Notes: generated from the letters alone by a model not told the origin. Shown: positions 1 to 12,200, numbered from the stretch's first letter. The stretch: DNA of 64,000 nucleotides from Gyromitra esculenta (GCA_038503075.1 JBCAML010000006.1:2046001-2110000), one strand, 5' to 3'. Numbers and translations are program-made.

Positions 1-1194
1 GTATATATACCACTTGTATCCCCACTTATCTGGGGCGAGAGCAGGTACTGTCATTCGCTCCGCTACAACGCCTTGACGTTATCCGGTTTCGGCTCAAGGT
101 ACACTTCCGTGGACGATTCGCCTGAAAGCTGTAAGGCCTCCCAACCTGCTACCGTCTCGCTTAGGAAAGTTTTCTTGATTGTTTTAAGGCAACCAGTATA
201 CAGGGCCAATAATAACAGACTAAAAGAGGCTAGAACAGTGTCGTGGATTAAGATACGATATGTGTAGTAGTAAAAAGTAAGTAATTGGATCCAAAAGCCT
301 GTCTGTGAAGCCCTGCTCGAAAAGTCTTGGCACCCTTCATCACCACTGAGCACTACTGCCGACGGATTGAGGCCGTAATTTCTGCAGAAGGTGGCTATGT
401 GAAGCTGTTAGATGCTGTTTAGCATCTTGGGATTTTAATGGCTTTCTTCTCTTTCGATTTGCTGTTTCCTGGCTCGGTCCACAACTAGATGTATTGGTTT
501 AATTTATTGCCGGGACCCCGCTACGGGGTGCCGCTTAGTAACGCAACACTACCACGCACCATTAAATCTACCAACAACAACCAAAACTGATAGCTAACCC
601 AAATAAAAGCCTAGCTAAGAGAATATAACTGCTTGAGGGGTAATGGGCAAAAAACTAAATCACACCATTCTAGCTGGTATTGTGCTACATAAGCTTGGAG
701 TTTCATCTGCTTCCTCAGCTGCCTGCATATGTGCAGGTACGCGTTACATTACTATGTGACACCGCCGAGCACATGAATGACTCTTGCGAAGCACAGTTCT
801 AGCACTGCGTCCTCTACCTTGTGCAACCACATTACCATATGCATCGTTCGTGTTTGTTTCGTAATAAGCAAAAAACTCTGTACTTCCAAAGCATATCGAA
901 GCTTCAAATCGTGGAAGTACCAATCTGGGTAACAGCAATGCGTCGCATTCATGTATTGTCACTCGGCTAGTAAAATGCCCACAAACCGGTCAACCAGAGT
1001 CGCCTGCCAATCAAGACCACACCGTTATATATAGTAATACACGTTTTTACATCCATTTACGAATTCCTTTTATCCATCCCCATGCATGCAACGACACTCC
1101 CACCACTCCAACCATAACACGCTGCCTCATCTATCCCAAAAAATATGCTGAAATCACCTGCTGCTGTCTCTCCCTCCTTCACCTCCTCCAAATT
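1..1194. other. intergenic, no supported gene
   Basis: No reading frame here has a convincing protein. Around 307-335 there is a single sequence (GCTCGAAAAGTCTTGG and flanks) resembling the terminal repeat of the Tc1/mariner-like MITE found at 35512-35750, but I could not find a partner end. The last bases downstream of the cyclophilin stop (about 1060-1194) are probably its 3' untranslated region. Confidence 0.5.
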
Positions 1195-3368
1195 CTACAG
1201 TACAGAAATATTAATAATCTTAATATCCTCCTCCGGCTTCTCCTTAAACGTCCTAACGTTCTCAATCTTATTAACCACGTCTAGCCCTTGAATCGTCCTC
1301 CCAAAGATAGTATGCTTCCCGTCTAGCCACGGCGTTTTCTCTGTCGTGATAAAGAACTGCGAGCCATTCGTATCTATCCCACACACATCCAAATTAGTTA
1401 AAAAAAAAAAAAACCCCCAACACTAAACCAACAACAAGACAAAAAGAATCAACATACTTGGCCCCGCGTTCGCCATACTGAGTGTATACGGCTTATCGTG
1501 TTTCAAAGTCGAAAACTCATCCTCAAACTCGCCCCCCCAGATACTCTCCCCTCCCGTGCCATCACCCAGCGGGTCGCCTCCCTGTATCATAAACTTCTTG
1601 ATAACGCGATGGAAGATCGTGCCGTTATAGTACCCGTTCCGTGCGTGCGTCACAAAGTTCTCCACCGTCTTTGGCGCAGCCTCCGGGAACAGCCGCACAT
1701 GGATGTCTCCCATGGTCGTGTGTATGATCGCCGCCTTGCCCGACTCCTTCACCGCGGTGTCGCCCGCGCCCTTCTCGGGAGCGCCAGCCTCGCGCGTCGG
1801 CTTCTCGTTGAAGATGTCGCGGTCGGACTTGGCCGCCGTGTTGTCGTTGGTGAAGATGTAGAAGCGGGGTTTCTGGTGCGCTGTGCAGAAGATCATTGGG
1901 TCGCGGCTTTCGGCTTCGCTGAGCAGGGGGTTGGCGGAGGCGGCCATCTCGACTGTGACGAGGGTCTTTTTGGACGGCGCCCCTTGGTAGAGCGCGAGGT
2001 TGAGGGGACGGGCGGTTTCTTCTTTGCCGAGCATGCGCACGACTCTGTTGGTCACGGTGTTGATCACCTTGATGCCGGCGAGGGAGCCGTAGATTATGAA
2101 GTATCCGGATTCGTCGAATATGACGTTGGCTTTCGAGAGCGCGGTTGTGGAGAGCGCAGAGGACAATGCTGAGGAAGTTGAGAGGGAGGAGAGGTCGGAC
2201 TCAATGGCGACTCGACGACCGAATTCGAGATCGGGGATCTTGGAAGTTGCGGAGGCCACCTGCTGCATTGTGGTTAGAGTAGGGATGGATTCATCGTAGG
2301 TCCTGTGAAGACGGCCGGAAGGGAAATCAAAGACGCGTATCTGCCGGTCAGGGTGGGAGAAGGTGGCAAACGATTCGTTGGTTTGAGAGATCGTGAGGGA
2401 CGTAGGTGTGGATTTGGATTTTCTGAACTCGAATAGTCCGGTTGCGCCTTTGTACTCGAATACGTTATCCGGCTTCTCGAATTCTCGCTCGGGCTTTGGA
2501 GACCAATATTCTACCATTCCACTTTCATCGCAGGAAACGACACAGTCGTACTTGTCGTTGAAAGCCATGAGGTGCACTATGCTCCTGTGGAGGTTTTCAA
2601 CGGTATACAGGGGTTTTGGATTATCTCCTCGGCCGTCATATATCACAATATGGGGATTGACAGCATCAGAAACCGCCAGCAATGGGAGAGAAGAACCACG
2701 TTTGTGCACCCAGCAAATGCATTTCGGGGTATTCTGCAGGTTGAGCGTCGTCAGGAGATCTGTCCAGAAAAGGGAATCAGTATGAGCTCGAGTTCGCTCT
2801 ACGAGCTCTTCAGCAGCAAGATATAAGCTTACCAAAGGTCACAACATCGAATATGGCCACCCTCTTGTCCATCCCAGCTGTCGCAAAGCTCCTTCCATCC
2901 GTGCTGACGGAAACACTAACAATTTCCCCCTGGTGAGCTCTGAACATCTTCACGAATTCAATACCCACAGCCATTTTCTTCCAGAACTTGACCACGCCCT
3001 CCACACTCGTCGTTACTAAAAAGTCCGTAAACGGCGTCATGGTAACGAACGCGAGATTGTCGCGATGCATCAGCGACTTTGAATAACGCGCAGCTGTCGG
3101 GAGCGCCGCAAGGTACAGCTTCTCGTGTGGAAGCTTACGACGCTTCTTCTTTGCTGCACCACCAGCTGGAAGCGCAGGGCCGATGCCATCGTCATCAGAT
3201 GAGCTATCTGTGGGTTTATTGTCAGTTTCGCGACTCTCCCGAAAAAAAACAGCAAGTGTCCTCACCATCCTCTTCCTTCTTCACAGGCGGCGCAGGATTG
3301 CTGTCGGTTCGAACGCGCTTTGCAGCACGAGTGTCGGAATCGGAGGGTGATTCGTGTTTAGAGGCCAT
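1195..3368 (-). CDS. cyp15: WD40-repeat cyclophilin (PPWD1/cyp15-type peptidyl-prolyl isomerase)
   Basis: Four exons, 3368-3266, 3207-2833, 2759-1458 and 1373-1195, all joined in phase, give 652 residues. The first third to half is a WD40 propeller (for example [12 protein letters not shown] and [11 protein letters not shown]). The last 160 or so residues are a full cyclophilin domain with the catalytic arginine in FHRV, the QGGDP loop, NTNGSQFF and WLDGKH, so peptidyl-prolyl isomerase activity (EC 5.2.1.8) is expected. A basic tract, KKKRRK, near residue 55 may be a nuclear signal. In animals this architecture is PPWD1, a spliceosome-associated cyclophilin. The start is the ATG of [10 protein letters not shown]; an earlier in-frame ATG exists but lies in the shared promoter. 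The exon 3/4 join restores NAGPNTNGSQ exactly, which strongly supports that intron. Confidence 0.95.
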
Positions 3369-3563
3369 TGTCAATTGCAGTTCGCGGGATTTCAGGATCT
3401 GATTTCGGGGGTGTCGAAATGATTGCAGTGGACGCGAGGTGACCGTGAAGTTGCGTGTGGCTGGAGTCGCCTTCACACCAGCCACAGCAAGTTTTTAAGC
3501 CTCATTGAAATCCCCCACCAAATTTGTGGAGATGTCAATTCTCACGACATACAACCCCCTAAA
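3369..3563. promoter_or_regulatory. bidirectional promoter between cyclophilin and slx9
   Basis: Only 195 bases separate the start codons of the two divergent genes, so one short region must drive both. I see no TATA box. Shared control of an isomerase linked to RNA processing and a ribosome-assembly factor is plausible, but this is inferred from spacing alone. Confidence 0.6.
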
Positions 3564-4225
3564 ATGGTCAGTCCCCGTCCCATCCGCCTGCAATCCCTCG
3601 AGAATAATACTGATACTGACACTATATATCCCAGGCTCCTACAAAACCCAGCAAGCGGTCCTCTATCCGCTCCAAAGCTTCCCGTCCCTCTTCAGCGCCC
3701 ACCCCCACCGCCACAGCTGTGTCGCACCCCATAATCCAGCCCAAGAAAAAAGACAAGCTTCAAGCGCGCCACACGACTTTCGTCACCAAGATCGAAAAAT
3801 CCGCTACCAAAAATTCCGCGCGCTCACGGCAGCGCCAGAAAAAGGCTGCTCAGCAAAACCTCATCACGGGGTTAGGATCGTTAGCAGACGCCTTAGATGA
3901 TGCCCTTGTTACCCAGTCCATGGATTTCCAGAGCAGCAGCAGCAAAGCTGCTGTCGACGAAGGGATCGGGAGGAAGAGTATGAAATCGAGGCCAGGCGCT
4001 ATGAAGCGAAAAGAGAAGGTCGTAAGAAACGAATGTGAGCGGTTTGGGAAGAATTTGGCGATCATGCAGACTGGGTTGGTGGGGGGGTTAGTGGCTGGCG
4101 GAGAGCCTGGGAAGAAGCCGTCGAGTTGGGCGGCGCTGAGGGGGTTCATCGAAGGGACTATGGAGAAAAAGGAGGAGTTTGTAAAAAGTGCTGAACCTAG
4201 TGTGGTAATGCAGGTAGGTAAATAG
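3564..4225 (+). CDS. slx9: ribosome biogenesis protein SLX9
   Basis: SLX9 acts in pre-40S ribosome assembly and export in yeast. The best model has a first coding exon made only of the start codon (3564-3566), an intron 3567-3634 (GTCAGT...CCCAG with a CTGAC branch-like site) and exon 2 at 3635-4225, giving 197 residues. The protein opens MAPTKPSKRSSIRSKAS, as fungal SLX9 proteins do. It then has a basic segment with QKKAAQQNLITGLGSLADAL, the block KSMKSRPGAMKRKEKV, ERFGKNLAIM and the C-terminal WAALRGFIEGTMEKK, which I recognise from the family. Without splicing, the same ATG reads only 56 codons to a stop at 3732-3734. The donor is unusual (GTCAGT), so the exact first exon is less certain than the gene. 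Confidence 0.88.
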
Positions 4226-5202
4226 CGACTGTACATAATGCTTGGTTCTTTTTCTTTTTCTTTTTCTTTTTTGTCACTGCGTGCATGGGTAAATGATCGA
4301 GTGAAGTAGGAGTTGAACCTTTACTTGGTACTATCCACTTCTAAAATGCTTTCATCTTATTAGGATTCAACGCCTGACTAGAATGATATTGGGAACTGGA
4401 AATAACCAGAAGAGACCAGCCTTAGTCAATGATCTCAGATACATCAAACTAAACACCCACAAGCAACTGTTACTAATCTATCACAAAATCTATCACCATC
4501 TCCAACAGATTACTACGACCTATATCATCCCCCCCCCCTACTACAGACATCCCAATCATCCCAGCCGATAGGTATCCTGACGATGATAGCAGAAAGCGAA
4601 AAGTGCAATGCAAGCAGGCCAACAAAGGAAGCTGATATAGACTATTTTTATCACTTATTTTTTGTGAATGAGAGAAGATCGGGGATTAGGAGTAAAAGGA
4701 TGATGCTATATAGCTATAGGCTTAAAAAAATTAATGGAACTATTAGCGTACTGAGCTCAAACTCAAGTCCATATTCTATGAGAAGATTTATCAATAACGA
4801 TGTGCCTTAGCGATCAAATTCTACTCTAAAAGCAAGTGTTAGTGGGAAATCTATGAGACAAATTCGGACCTATGACTTGGGTTATAATTAAATGGTCGGA
4901 GAAACTAGCCCTGAGCTCATGAGGTGACAGTATGCCCAACCACATGTGGTTACGTCAATGAGGTCGAATTCTACCGAGATCTCATTGATCTGACACGACC
5001 CTGCGACCAAGCTTTCCTGGTGAACAATACTGTAATGAAAAAGACTATACGTTTTCCCACAGTACGTAGAATAGTCCAATATTCGACCCAAAGCCCAAAA
5101 CCCATAAACCCCACAAAACCACCAAAACTCTACCCCTGCCAAGTTCGTCCAAATACTAGTCTCCGTTCCCTTCCTCCATCAACACCCCAACACCTCCTCC
5201 TA
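4226..5202. other. intergenic with pyrimidine microsatellite
   Basis: The stretch holds a CTTTTT-type microsatellite at about 4243-4272 just after slx9, probably in its 3' untranslated region. The rest is AT-rich with short unconvincing frames. An open frame runs from 4924 into the next gene, but its extension has no ATG before 5035 and looks non-coding. Confidence 0.5.
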
Positions 5203-5811
5203 ATGACAACCCTAGTAAGCCGAGAAATCATAACTCACAGTATCGAGTACTTACTCAACACCTACCTTCCCTCCACAACCTTCAAATCCGAGCTCCATAC
5301 CTTCCTCTGTTACTGCAGACACTGCCTCACCCAGGAAGAAGAACCCCTCCAGAAGAACCCCGAACCGCTCGCCAAATTCCTCCGCGAAATCTTCCATGAA
5401 CAGATCGATGCAACCATCGCACGACAGGAACACACAGTGCGCGATCTAGCCACCGCACAAGCCACCAGGGCCTCACTGCGAGCACTACGAGCACTGCCTG
5501 ACGATATAACGAAAAAGTCGCTGGTGGCAGCGTTAGGCGGTATAGACATGTACAGGAACTACATGGACCGAGACGTCTTTGCTCAGATCGTTGAGCTGGG
5601 GGAAAAAGCGCGGTGGAAGAAAGCTGTCTTGCAGCATCGGATTTGGGTGGCTCATGCGATGGTGCAGGAGGAATATGAAGATTTTTTGGGGGCTGGGGAT
5701 TTGATGATTAAGTTGTTGACCTGCGAAGGGCAGTGGCAATGTGATTGCTGGAATTTGTTCTCAGTGGAGCAACAGAATCGGGAGATGGTGATGGAGTGGC
5801 TGAGAGGCTAG
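5203..5811 (+). CDS. uncharacterised protein, paralogue 1 of a convergent pair
   Basis: I do not recognise this 202-residue intronless protein. It is clearly related to the gene at 7538-8176. Both share HxxIxxTxARxEHTxR (here HEQIDATIARQEHTVR at residues 65-80), then an R-x-SL stretch, a Y-x-N-x2-DR/DE-x-V block and IVE/IIE, then RxWVxxA, and a C-terminal EQ-x-NRE-x2-x2-W. It is mostly helical with many charged residues and has no signal peptide or membrane segment. The start at 5203 was chosen because it aligns with the paralogue's start; an in-frame ATG at 5035 would add 56 residues of unrelated sequence. A role cannot be assigned. The two genes face each other across 1.7 kb. Confidence 0.7.
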   Translation: MTTLVSREIITHSIEYLLNTYLPSTTFKSELHTFLCYCRHCLTQEEEPLQKNPEPLAKFLREIFHEQIDATIARQEHTVRDLATAQATRASLRALRALPDDITKKSLVAALGGIDMYRNYMDRDVFAQIVELGEKARWKKAVLQHRIWVAHAMVQEEYEDFLGAGDLMIKLLTCEGQWQCDCWNLFSVEQQNREMVMEWLRG

Positions 5812-7537
5812 CTTGGGTCGATGTAATGGAGATAGCAGAGAGGTTTTTTCTTAGTGTATTTTGGAGTTTTTTGGAAGTCTTACTGGTAAAACGACGTCTC
5901 TACCGGTATCTCTGCCCTGATGTGTAGAATAGTTTGTCGGGTTTCAGGAACAGTGTTAGGACTTCTAACCCTTATCACAACAGAGTTCTTGAAAAAAAAG
6001 CAATCTGATGGCCCTCGCTGTGATTTGTGCCGCCCACCAACTGGCGTATCGGCCTCTAAAAATAACTACATAACTACATATGGGGCAATTTTATATATTC
6101 CAAAACCGGCTCATAATCACAAATTATCACTCGTTTTATTCCCCTGCTATTATAGATATGTGGAGCTTAGCTTACCCCATCCATCCAACTTTCCACCAGA
6201 TACGTGTACAAATGGGGAGCAGCAAAGAGTATCTCGATCGATTCACCAAACCCAAGTGCAACCCTAAACTACACTTACCTCCTGGACCTTTTTACTGCAT
6301 TATTCTTCAGCTTCCCCCGTAATGAGGAAAAACTTTAGGAAGTCCAACTCTTACACTCTAACCTCGGGGACACAATCCCTTACTCAGATCTACTTGTATA
6401 GTTCCATTCACTTTCGTTAATTACGGTTCCTACTCTCGCTACGGCACTGCAGTTCGTGCCCAGAGCTTCGCGTTCGACCAAGCTGAGAGCCAAGTAGACC
6501 AATAGGCACCACTAGGAAAAGCCCTTGAACTCAAACCCTACTAGCAGAAATGCTGTGTAGAGAAATTTCATCTGTACTAGCTGTAGTAGTGGATATTTAT
6601 TTAAGCAAACTCTAGAACAGTAGTCCAAAGTGAAGTCCAGCACCTATTAGAGATACATAACCAATATAGAGTGATTTGCGGTCAGGGCTTCAAGAAGACC
6701 CACGAGAAACCCTTAGAGCGAATCAAACAAAAGAATACACCGCAAACCTAGATGTATATCCGACAAGACAGACAAGTATTGATCATGCGGTCTGAGGCAA
6801 TTACGTACGATGCAGTACGACGTGAGATAGGTAATGGATACGGACGATAGGTAACAGGATATGGAGAGGAAGGATAGGAGAGCAGAATAAGTTTTCGCTT
6901 TGAATCTGAATAATTTGGTATATAAGAGACTGAGGTTCACCGTTAAGTTGAAAATCATCTCTTACCAGGGCCAAAGCAATTTGGATCACAACACTGTAAA
7001 AGCCACAAAACAGCGTTCTGGCTAATTACATGTACTTGTAAAGACTGGTAAACAACTTACAAATCTCTGGCCTACAGCTTTCTATTGTTCGCGTTCATCA
7101 ATCATACATCTCGAAATGTCGCTTATCTTAGCAGCTAGCCACTCTACGAAAACAACTTATTGAAGGGCACTAAATAATCGCTATAACACGAACCGAAGCC
7201 ATAAACTACGTACGTTCTTGAATCAAAAATAAAATTGCCCCTCAACCGCTAACCTATTACAAATTATGGTAGTCTGAAAATACCTGCCACTAAATATATA
7301 TCGAAGCCTAGTTTTAGTATAGAAACTATGCATATGAGCTGCCCAAAGAAATAAAATATAAAATAAATTCACCTAGCTCATTAACACGCCATGCAAGCAC
7401 CATCGACAATAAAAATAGAAAGTTTAACACCAAAACAAAACAAAATAGACATGTCGAAATAAGTAAATAGAAAGGGGACGACTTAGAAAACCACATACCG
7501 ACAGCAAAACCACGAGTAATTCCTCTCGACTCCTAAT
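5812..7537. other. convergent AT-rich intergenic region
   Basis: Lies between the two convergent paralogues. No reading frame is convincing and no clear inverted repeat was found. It should contain the 3' untranslated ends of both genes; the rest looks like decayed sequence. Confidence 0.45.
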
Positions 7538-8176
7538 CTACATGTATCTACGCGTGAACTCCTGCCACCGAAACATCCTCTCCCGGTTTTCCTGCTCCAT
7601 CTCAAACAATCTTTCGCAATTTTTTGCGTCGTTAACTTCATTAGCTATCATAGTCCTCATCAGGTATCCAACGTTATGAAGTTCATATTCCAGTTCGTCG
7701 ATCTTCTCGTCTGCCGTCTTAGCTCGCTTCACCCACATCCTCCTGTTTTCCCTTGCGACTTGTTTTTGCTCGATAATTTCGGCTAGCACTCTTTCGTCGA
7801 GGTGGTTGTAATATTTTTCCAGGCCCAGTTCGCGCTTCATCATTTCTTCGGTGACAGCATATCCGGAGTTAGCCAAATCACACAAAGATCTCCTCATATG
7901 TTCTGCAGCGCTGAGGCCACGATTGGTGTGCTCCCTCCTTGCTGACGTTTCCGTAATTCGATCGTGCAATGCTTTTATGATATAGTCAAGGTGTGCACTC
8001 CTGCGTTGTTTGTTAAGCTCTCTGACATAAAGATATGTGCACGCGTCGAAAAAGCTTGAAACCACTTGGCCATAGTAGCGCGAGCTGGTAGTCACGTTCA
8101 GCAACGCCCAGATTCGACGGTCGATTTTTGCCATGCTGCTCTCAAGGATTCTAGTTACCCTGGAGTTATCGACCAT
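7538..8176 (-). CDS. uncharacterised protein, paralogue 2 of a convergent pair
   Basis: A 212-residue intronless frame starting MVDNSRVTRILESS. It aligns along its length with the gene at 5203-5811: HDRITETSARREHTNR (residues 71-86), a following RRSL segment, YYNHLDERVLAEIIEQ, RRMWVKRAK and the terminal EMEQENRERMFRW. The middle and C-terminal parts look like a long charged helix or coiled coil. The open frame extends upstream to a TTG at 8248, but the ATG at 8176 matches the paralogue's start better. The function is unknown. The opposite orientation argues for an inverted duplication that has since diverged a good deal at protein level. Confidence 0.72.
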   Translation of the reverse strand: MVDNSRVTRILESSMAKIDRRIWALLNVTTSSRYYGQVVSSFFDACTYLYVRELNKQRRSAHLDYIIKALHDRITETSARREHTNRGLSAAEHMRRSLCDLANSGYAVTEEMMKRELGLEKYYNHLDERVLAEIIEQKQVARENRRMWVKRAKTADEKIDELEYELHNVGYLMRTMIANEVNDAKNCERLFEMEQENRERMFRWQEFTRRYM

Positions 8177-9064
8177 GCTAAAAGCAAGAGTTTGTTGTAC
8201 TGAATCGAATAAACAAATGGACAAGAGTCTGTAGGTGATAAAATTCAAGGCTTTGTCTGCGATTCAGGAAATAGTGGCGGTGTTGTGGATGCGAGAATGT
8301 TATGTTGAACTTCAGAAAAAGACGATTAACTACATGCATATATAGTCATTGGCTAACATACTATGTATACTTTAATCACAATACTCTGTCTTATTGATCT
8401 TGATGAGTGTTCTAGGACCTATCACATCTCGAGACGTGTTATAGAACTGCTTCTCCCCAGAACCCAAATCCCAGAGCTCGTAGATATATAAAAAAGATAA
8501 GGACGAATATGGTCCCAAGTCACTCTAGCTTCCTACGTAACTCTTAAAGTTTTAACACACACTCAAGAAATCAAAAGATTAGGAAGCAGTCATAAATATC
8601 AATTTCTAGATAAATTATGTCAGAATGGGACAACTCATTCCCATTCTTTATGCTCGAACACATATATAGATCTTGGATGATGATATTAGGTATTGAAATA
8701 TTTAACAGATTTTTTGTTGCATATCTAAGACTGGGGGCCGGGAACATAGGTTCCTTTCCCCACCAACGCTATTGTGATAATAGAGCATATTAGGTTGCCT
8801 AGATTAGACATAGGTACAACGGTAGAGTATATTACTAGAACGTGGATAGAGATTTGTTTCTCATTATAAATTGTATAACTATCGCAGCATCACCAAAGAG
8901 ATATGACCAGAACAATAATCCCTTCCCTTCCTCCACTCCTAGTTCTACCATCCAAATGAGTATCTGCGCAAAATTGAGCATAGAAACATCAGAATCGCAA
9001 CGAAAACTCAGCCAACCGGTACCAAACACCAAACTCAAGGAATTAGTAACTAGACTCTATCCAT
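8177..9064. other. intergenic, no supported gene
   Basis: AT-rich. Upstream promoter of the gene ending at 8176 and downstream region of the gene at 9065-9547. A 101-codon plus-strand frame at 8842-9147 starts with GTG and overlaps the coiled-coil gene antisense, so I do not accept it. Confidence 0.45.
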
Positions 9065-9547
9065 TTAACTATTTCTTGCATTCCTCGCCCTTCGCTCAGC
9101 TTTGTCAATCCCGATCTGAAGCAAAATTCGCTGCTTCTCAGCTTTAGCATCATCCAGTGTCTTCCGTTGTTGCTTTACATACTCTACCCTAGCAAGTGTT
9201 TCAGCTTCGCGACGAGTTTTTTCCAGAGCTAGCCGTTTTTCGCGTTCGTCTCTCTCGTAGGCCACTTCCTTAGCTTCCAAGGCCACTAGGCGTTTCTTTT
9301 CGGACTCAAGAAACTTAACTTTGTCGCGCTCGGCCTTCTCATGTGCCTTCTTAAACTCTCGTTCTTCCAATCGAGTTTTACATTCAGCAAGGAGGGCTGC
9401 TACGGGATTTGGCCTAGTCGAAGGAGCAGCTGATGGCGAGGACGAAGATTCAGGAGGAACTGACGATGAAGAGCCCTGGAGCGAAGGTTTCATGGGCTTG
9501 GTGTTGTCCTGATTTCTTTTGAAGCCTGAAAACCCCATCTGAGACAT
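9065..9547 (-). CDS. small charged coiled-coil protein
   Basis: A 160-residue frame from ATG 9547 to the stop at 9065. Residues 1-50 are Ser/Pro-rich and low in complexity; residues 55-155 form one continuous Lys/Glu/Arg-rich helix (for example EKKRLVALEAKEVAYERDER). The ending KAEKQRILLQIGIDKAERRARN resembles the helical linker that precedes the UBX domain in some UBX proteins, but no UBX fold follows before the stop. It may therefore be a truncated relative or an unrelated coiled-coil protein. No intron is evident. Coding bias and a proper ATG support a real gene; the product's role is unknown. Confidence 0.55.
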   Translation of the reverse strand: MSQMGFSGFKRNQDNTKPMKPSLQGSSSSVPPESSSSPSAAPSTRPNPVAALLAECKTRLEEREFKKAHEKAERDKVKFLESEKKRLVALEAKEVAYERDEREKRLALEKTRREAETLARVEYVKQQRKTLDDAKAEKQRILLQIGIDKAERRARNARNS

Positions 9548-12200
9548 GGCGTTTAAGAACTATGATAAAACCCGAGGGCGATTTGTGTGTATTGAAGTAT
9601 CGAAGTAGTGATGATGGTAGTGGTGGTAGTGGCGATAGTGCTAATATTCTTTGGGAAGATAGTTGGGAACCTGCAAAACGTAGATCGTTAATATATACCT
9701 CTTTTAAAAAATCCAGTACTTCAATTCTATATAGCGGTGCTCTAGGCCCTAAAGCTAGGCTTCTATTAAAAGATGACTGAAACCTCCGCTCATTCGATAA
9801 AACCATAGCTATAGCCAATAGAAACTCTTGACTGCCAGTATGGCACAGTATTAGCGAAAAAAAGGGGGCCTCCGTTCTCCAGAAAAGGAGCTCTGAATGC
9901 ACAAAACGGTGCGCCATAGTAATCCATTCCAGAGCAACCCAAGGAGGCAGGTCGTATGGGAAAGATTCGAAAAACTATTGGCTACAGAGATAGGATCCAG
10001 ATATAGAGATAATCGGAAGCATTATGTTATCACCTTTCTCCTACAGATTTAGTTGGAGAATTTTGTCGTCATCCTTGTATATCCATGCCCTAAGCGAAAC
10101 CATCAGTCTTGACTAGCTGTTTACTTATACCCATGAGCTGAGATTTAGGGTTTCGTCTAGAATAGGCTGCTTCGTGACAGCTGCTTTGGTAGGTAGTGTC
10201 ATATCAGTATACATTTTTGTGTTCCGCCAAAAGAATATCGGTTGAGGGATTCTATCATGAAATATCACTCGTATACCCTAAAACTTTTTGTATAGAAGAT
10301 AACGAATATATTCGTGTATATACGCTGTACAGTGGGGAAGAGAAGAGGAAGGAAGCCTAAGTACGGGCGTTGAGTCCCTATATATATGCTCCCTATAAAC
10401 CATAAAAGCCGGGTTGGGTTTGTTTACGCTATAACTTCTATTGTATGCGATATTCTTGTGCCCATTTAAAACAATAAAATTACGATTTAACAAAAAAAAA
10501 ATAACCATAAAAGTTAGGTTATAGGAGACTATTTAGGCGCCGAATAGATCGGCCTGAGCAACCCCCATAGTAGCTAAAGCTTCTAGCTGAGCCGGTATCT
10601 CGCCGGGGGACGTGGACCCTAAGAAGCCTACAGATATATCATATATCCGACACCCTGCTAGGAAAGTACGAAAGCCATGTTTCTTATAGAGTAATAAACC
10701 GCTTATATCTTCACTCATGTGCGTACCTAGCTCTCCCCTTCTGCCCTCGAGCCTCTACAAAAATACGACATCTTAGAACTGTACACACACACATATATGC
10801 ACACGTAGAGTACGCACGTACATGTTCCGTGCGAAGCATTTCAATACCTGCCCATAGTGAACCCAAGTAACCCAGATCCAGGTTTTTATGTAAAACTTAA
10901 GATATAGAACCAGCAGTTCTTGAAATATAGGTAGCATACGTGCCATACCTTAATCAAGATAAAAACAATAATTTCTTGTCATATATATCATTGACCTCTG
11001 CGGTCACTTTGAATTTCTGGCTTGTGACACTAGTCGGGTATTCTATCACTCATCATTAGGGAATTGGCCCATCCACTTTAGCCATAATCGCGGAAATTAA
11101 ATAACGGCAGATACTGCCTTATCTTGGCTATAGTGAACACGATTGGCCTGGGGGTTGTTGGCAACTAGTCCAGTTTGTGATAGGCTAAATTAGAGTTGCT
11201 AGGCTCGCTTTTGACTTCAAGCAATATTACTCGGCAATACCTACTGGAGTACAAACTTTAAGTCCTCAAGTCCTTTACCAAATCTTTACCAAGCCACTCA
11301 CCTATCCATATACTGCAACAAACAAATCATCTATAACGTTTCGCGAATTTAGGGACATTGATCTTTACTCTGTTGTTGAATTTTTAGAGTGGAACTCTAG
11401 TCCTGGAATTTATATTCGAATACTGATCGACTTGACCTGGGTCACCTCAGTCAGTCGTGTTCACTGTAGTTAAGATAATACGGTATGTTATCTTTCCTTC
11501 TCTCTCCTTTTGATATAAAATGCCTCTAACTTTTTATCTATTCCCACCTCTCTCAAACTACAGGGTAAATTAAGTACACTAATGTATCTCTAAGCAGGTT
11601 GGGGAGGTTCTTGCTGTTCGAGGAAGGAAAAAAGATTCAAAAAAAAGCTGCCTCCACACTTTATGCAAAACCAGCGCAGAAAACGAGGGGCATACAATTA
11701 GCGGCACAGAAATTAATACAATTCCCAGTTCCTCGAGTTACTCCATTCCTTTCCACCCTCCAAAAGCAACTATTCAAACCGCGCCAACATCCGCATCAAC
11801 AGCAACCAGCTGAACAAGAAAGTAATGAAGTAGAAACGACTAAAAAATAGTAGATATAGAGTAGAGACGCCGCCCGCTATATGTAGATATAAAAGCAAAA
11901 AAAACAAACTCAATGCTCCAGCAAAACCAAATCAAAACACAGGGAAAAAATATGCAAAAGCCCACAGTTAACTGTTCTCCATTCCGCCGAAAAGATATAA
12001 AAAAAGAAATCCCAGTCCCAGTAGTACAGATAGAATTAAAAATAAAAAGGACAAAGGAGAAAAAAATCCGCCGTACTCATGCCTTGTAAGACCCAAAGTT
12101 ATAAAAGAAGCTGAAATAAGCAACAAGATAAGTACGCCCTCCTATGGCTTGTGCTAGGTTTCCCGAACCGCCTCATACCTCTTTCATCCGAATGAATTCC
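9548..12200. other. AT-rich intergenic region, possible gene debris
   Basis: No supported gene. A 61-codon minus frame at 10533-10718 and an 83-codon plus frame at 11599-11850 (the latter has no ATG) look protein-like in parts but lack partners or splice structure I can defend. The last few hundred bases before 12200 lie downstream of the RhoGEF stop and probably include its 3' untranslated region. Confidence 0.45.

Noticed and set aside
1498..2172. 224-codon plus-strand frame
   Set aside because: It is antisense to exon 3 of the cyclophilin gene and has Arg/Val-rich composition typical of a shadow frame.
8842..9147. 101-codon plus-strand frame
   Set aside because: GTG start, overlaps the coiled-coil gene antisense, and composition is not protein-like.
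10533..10718. 61-codon minus-strand frame with ATG
   Set aside because: Too short, in AT-rich debris, with no recognisable motif or neighbour exon.
11599..11850. 83-codon plus-strand frame with Lys/Gln-rich sequence
   Set aside because: It begins at TTG; possible upstream mini-exons could be drawn but none was constrained by sequence.
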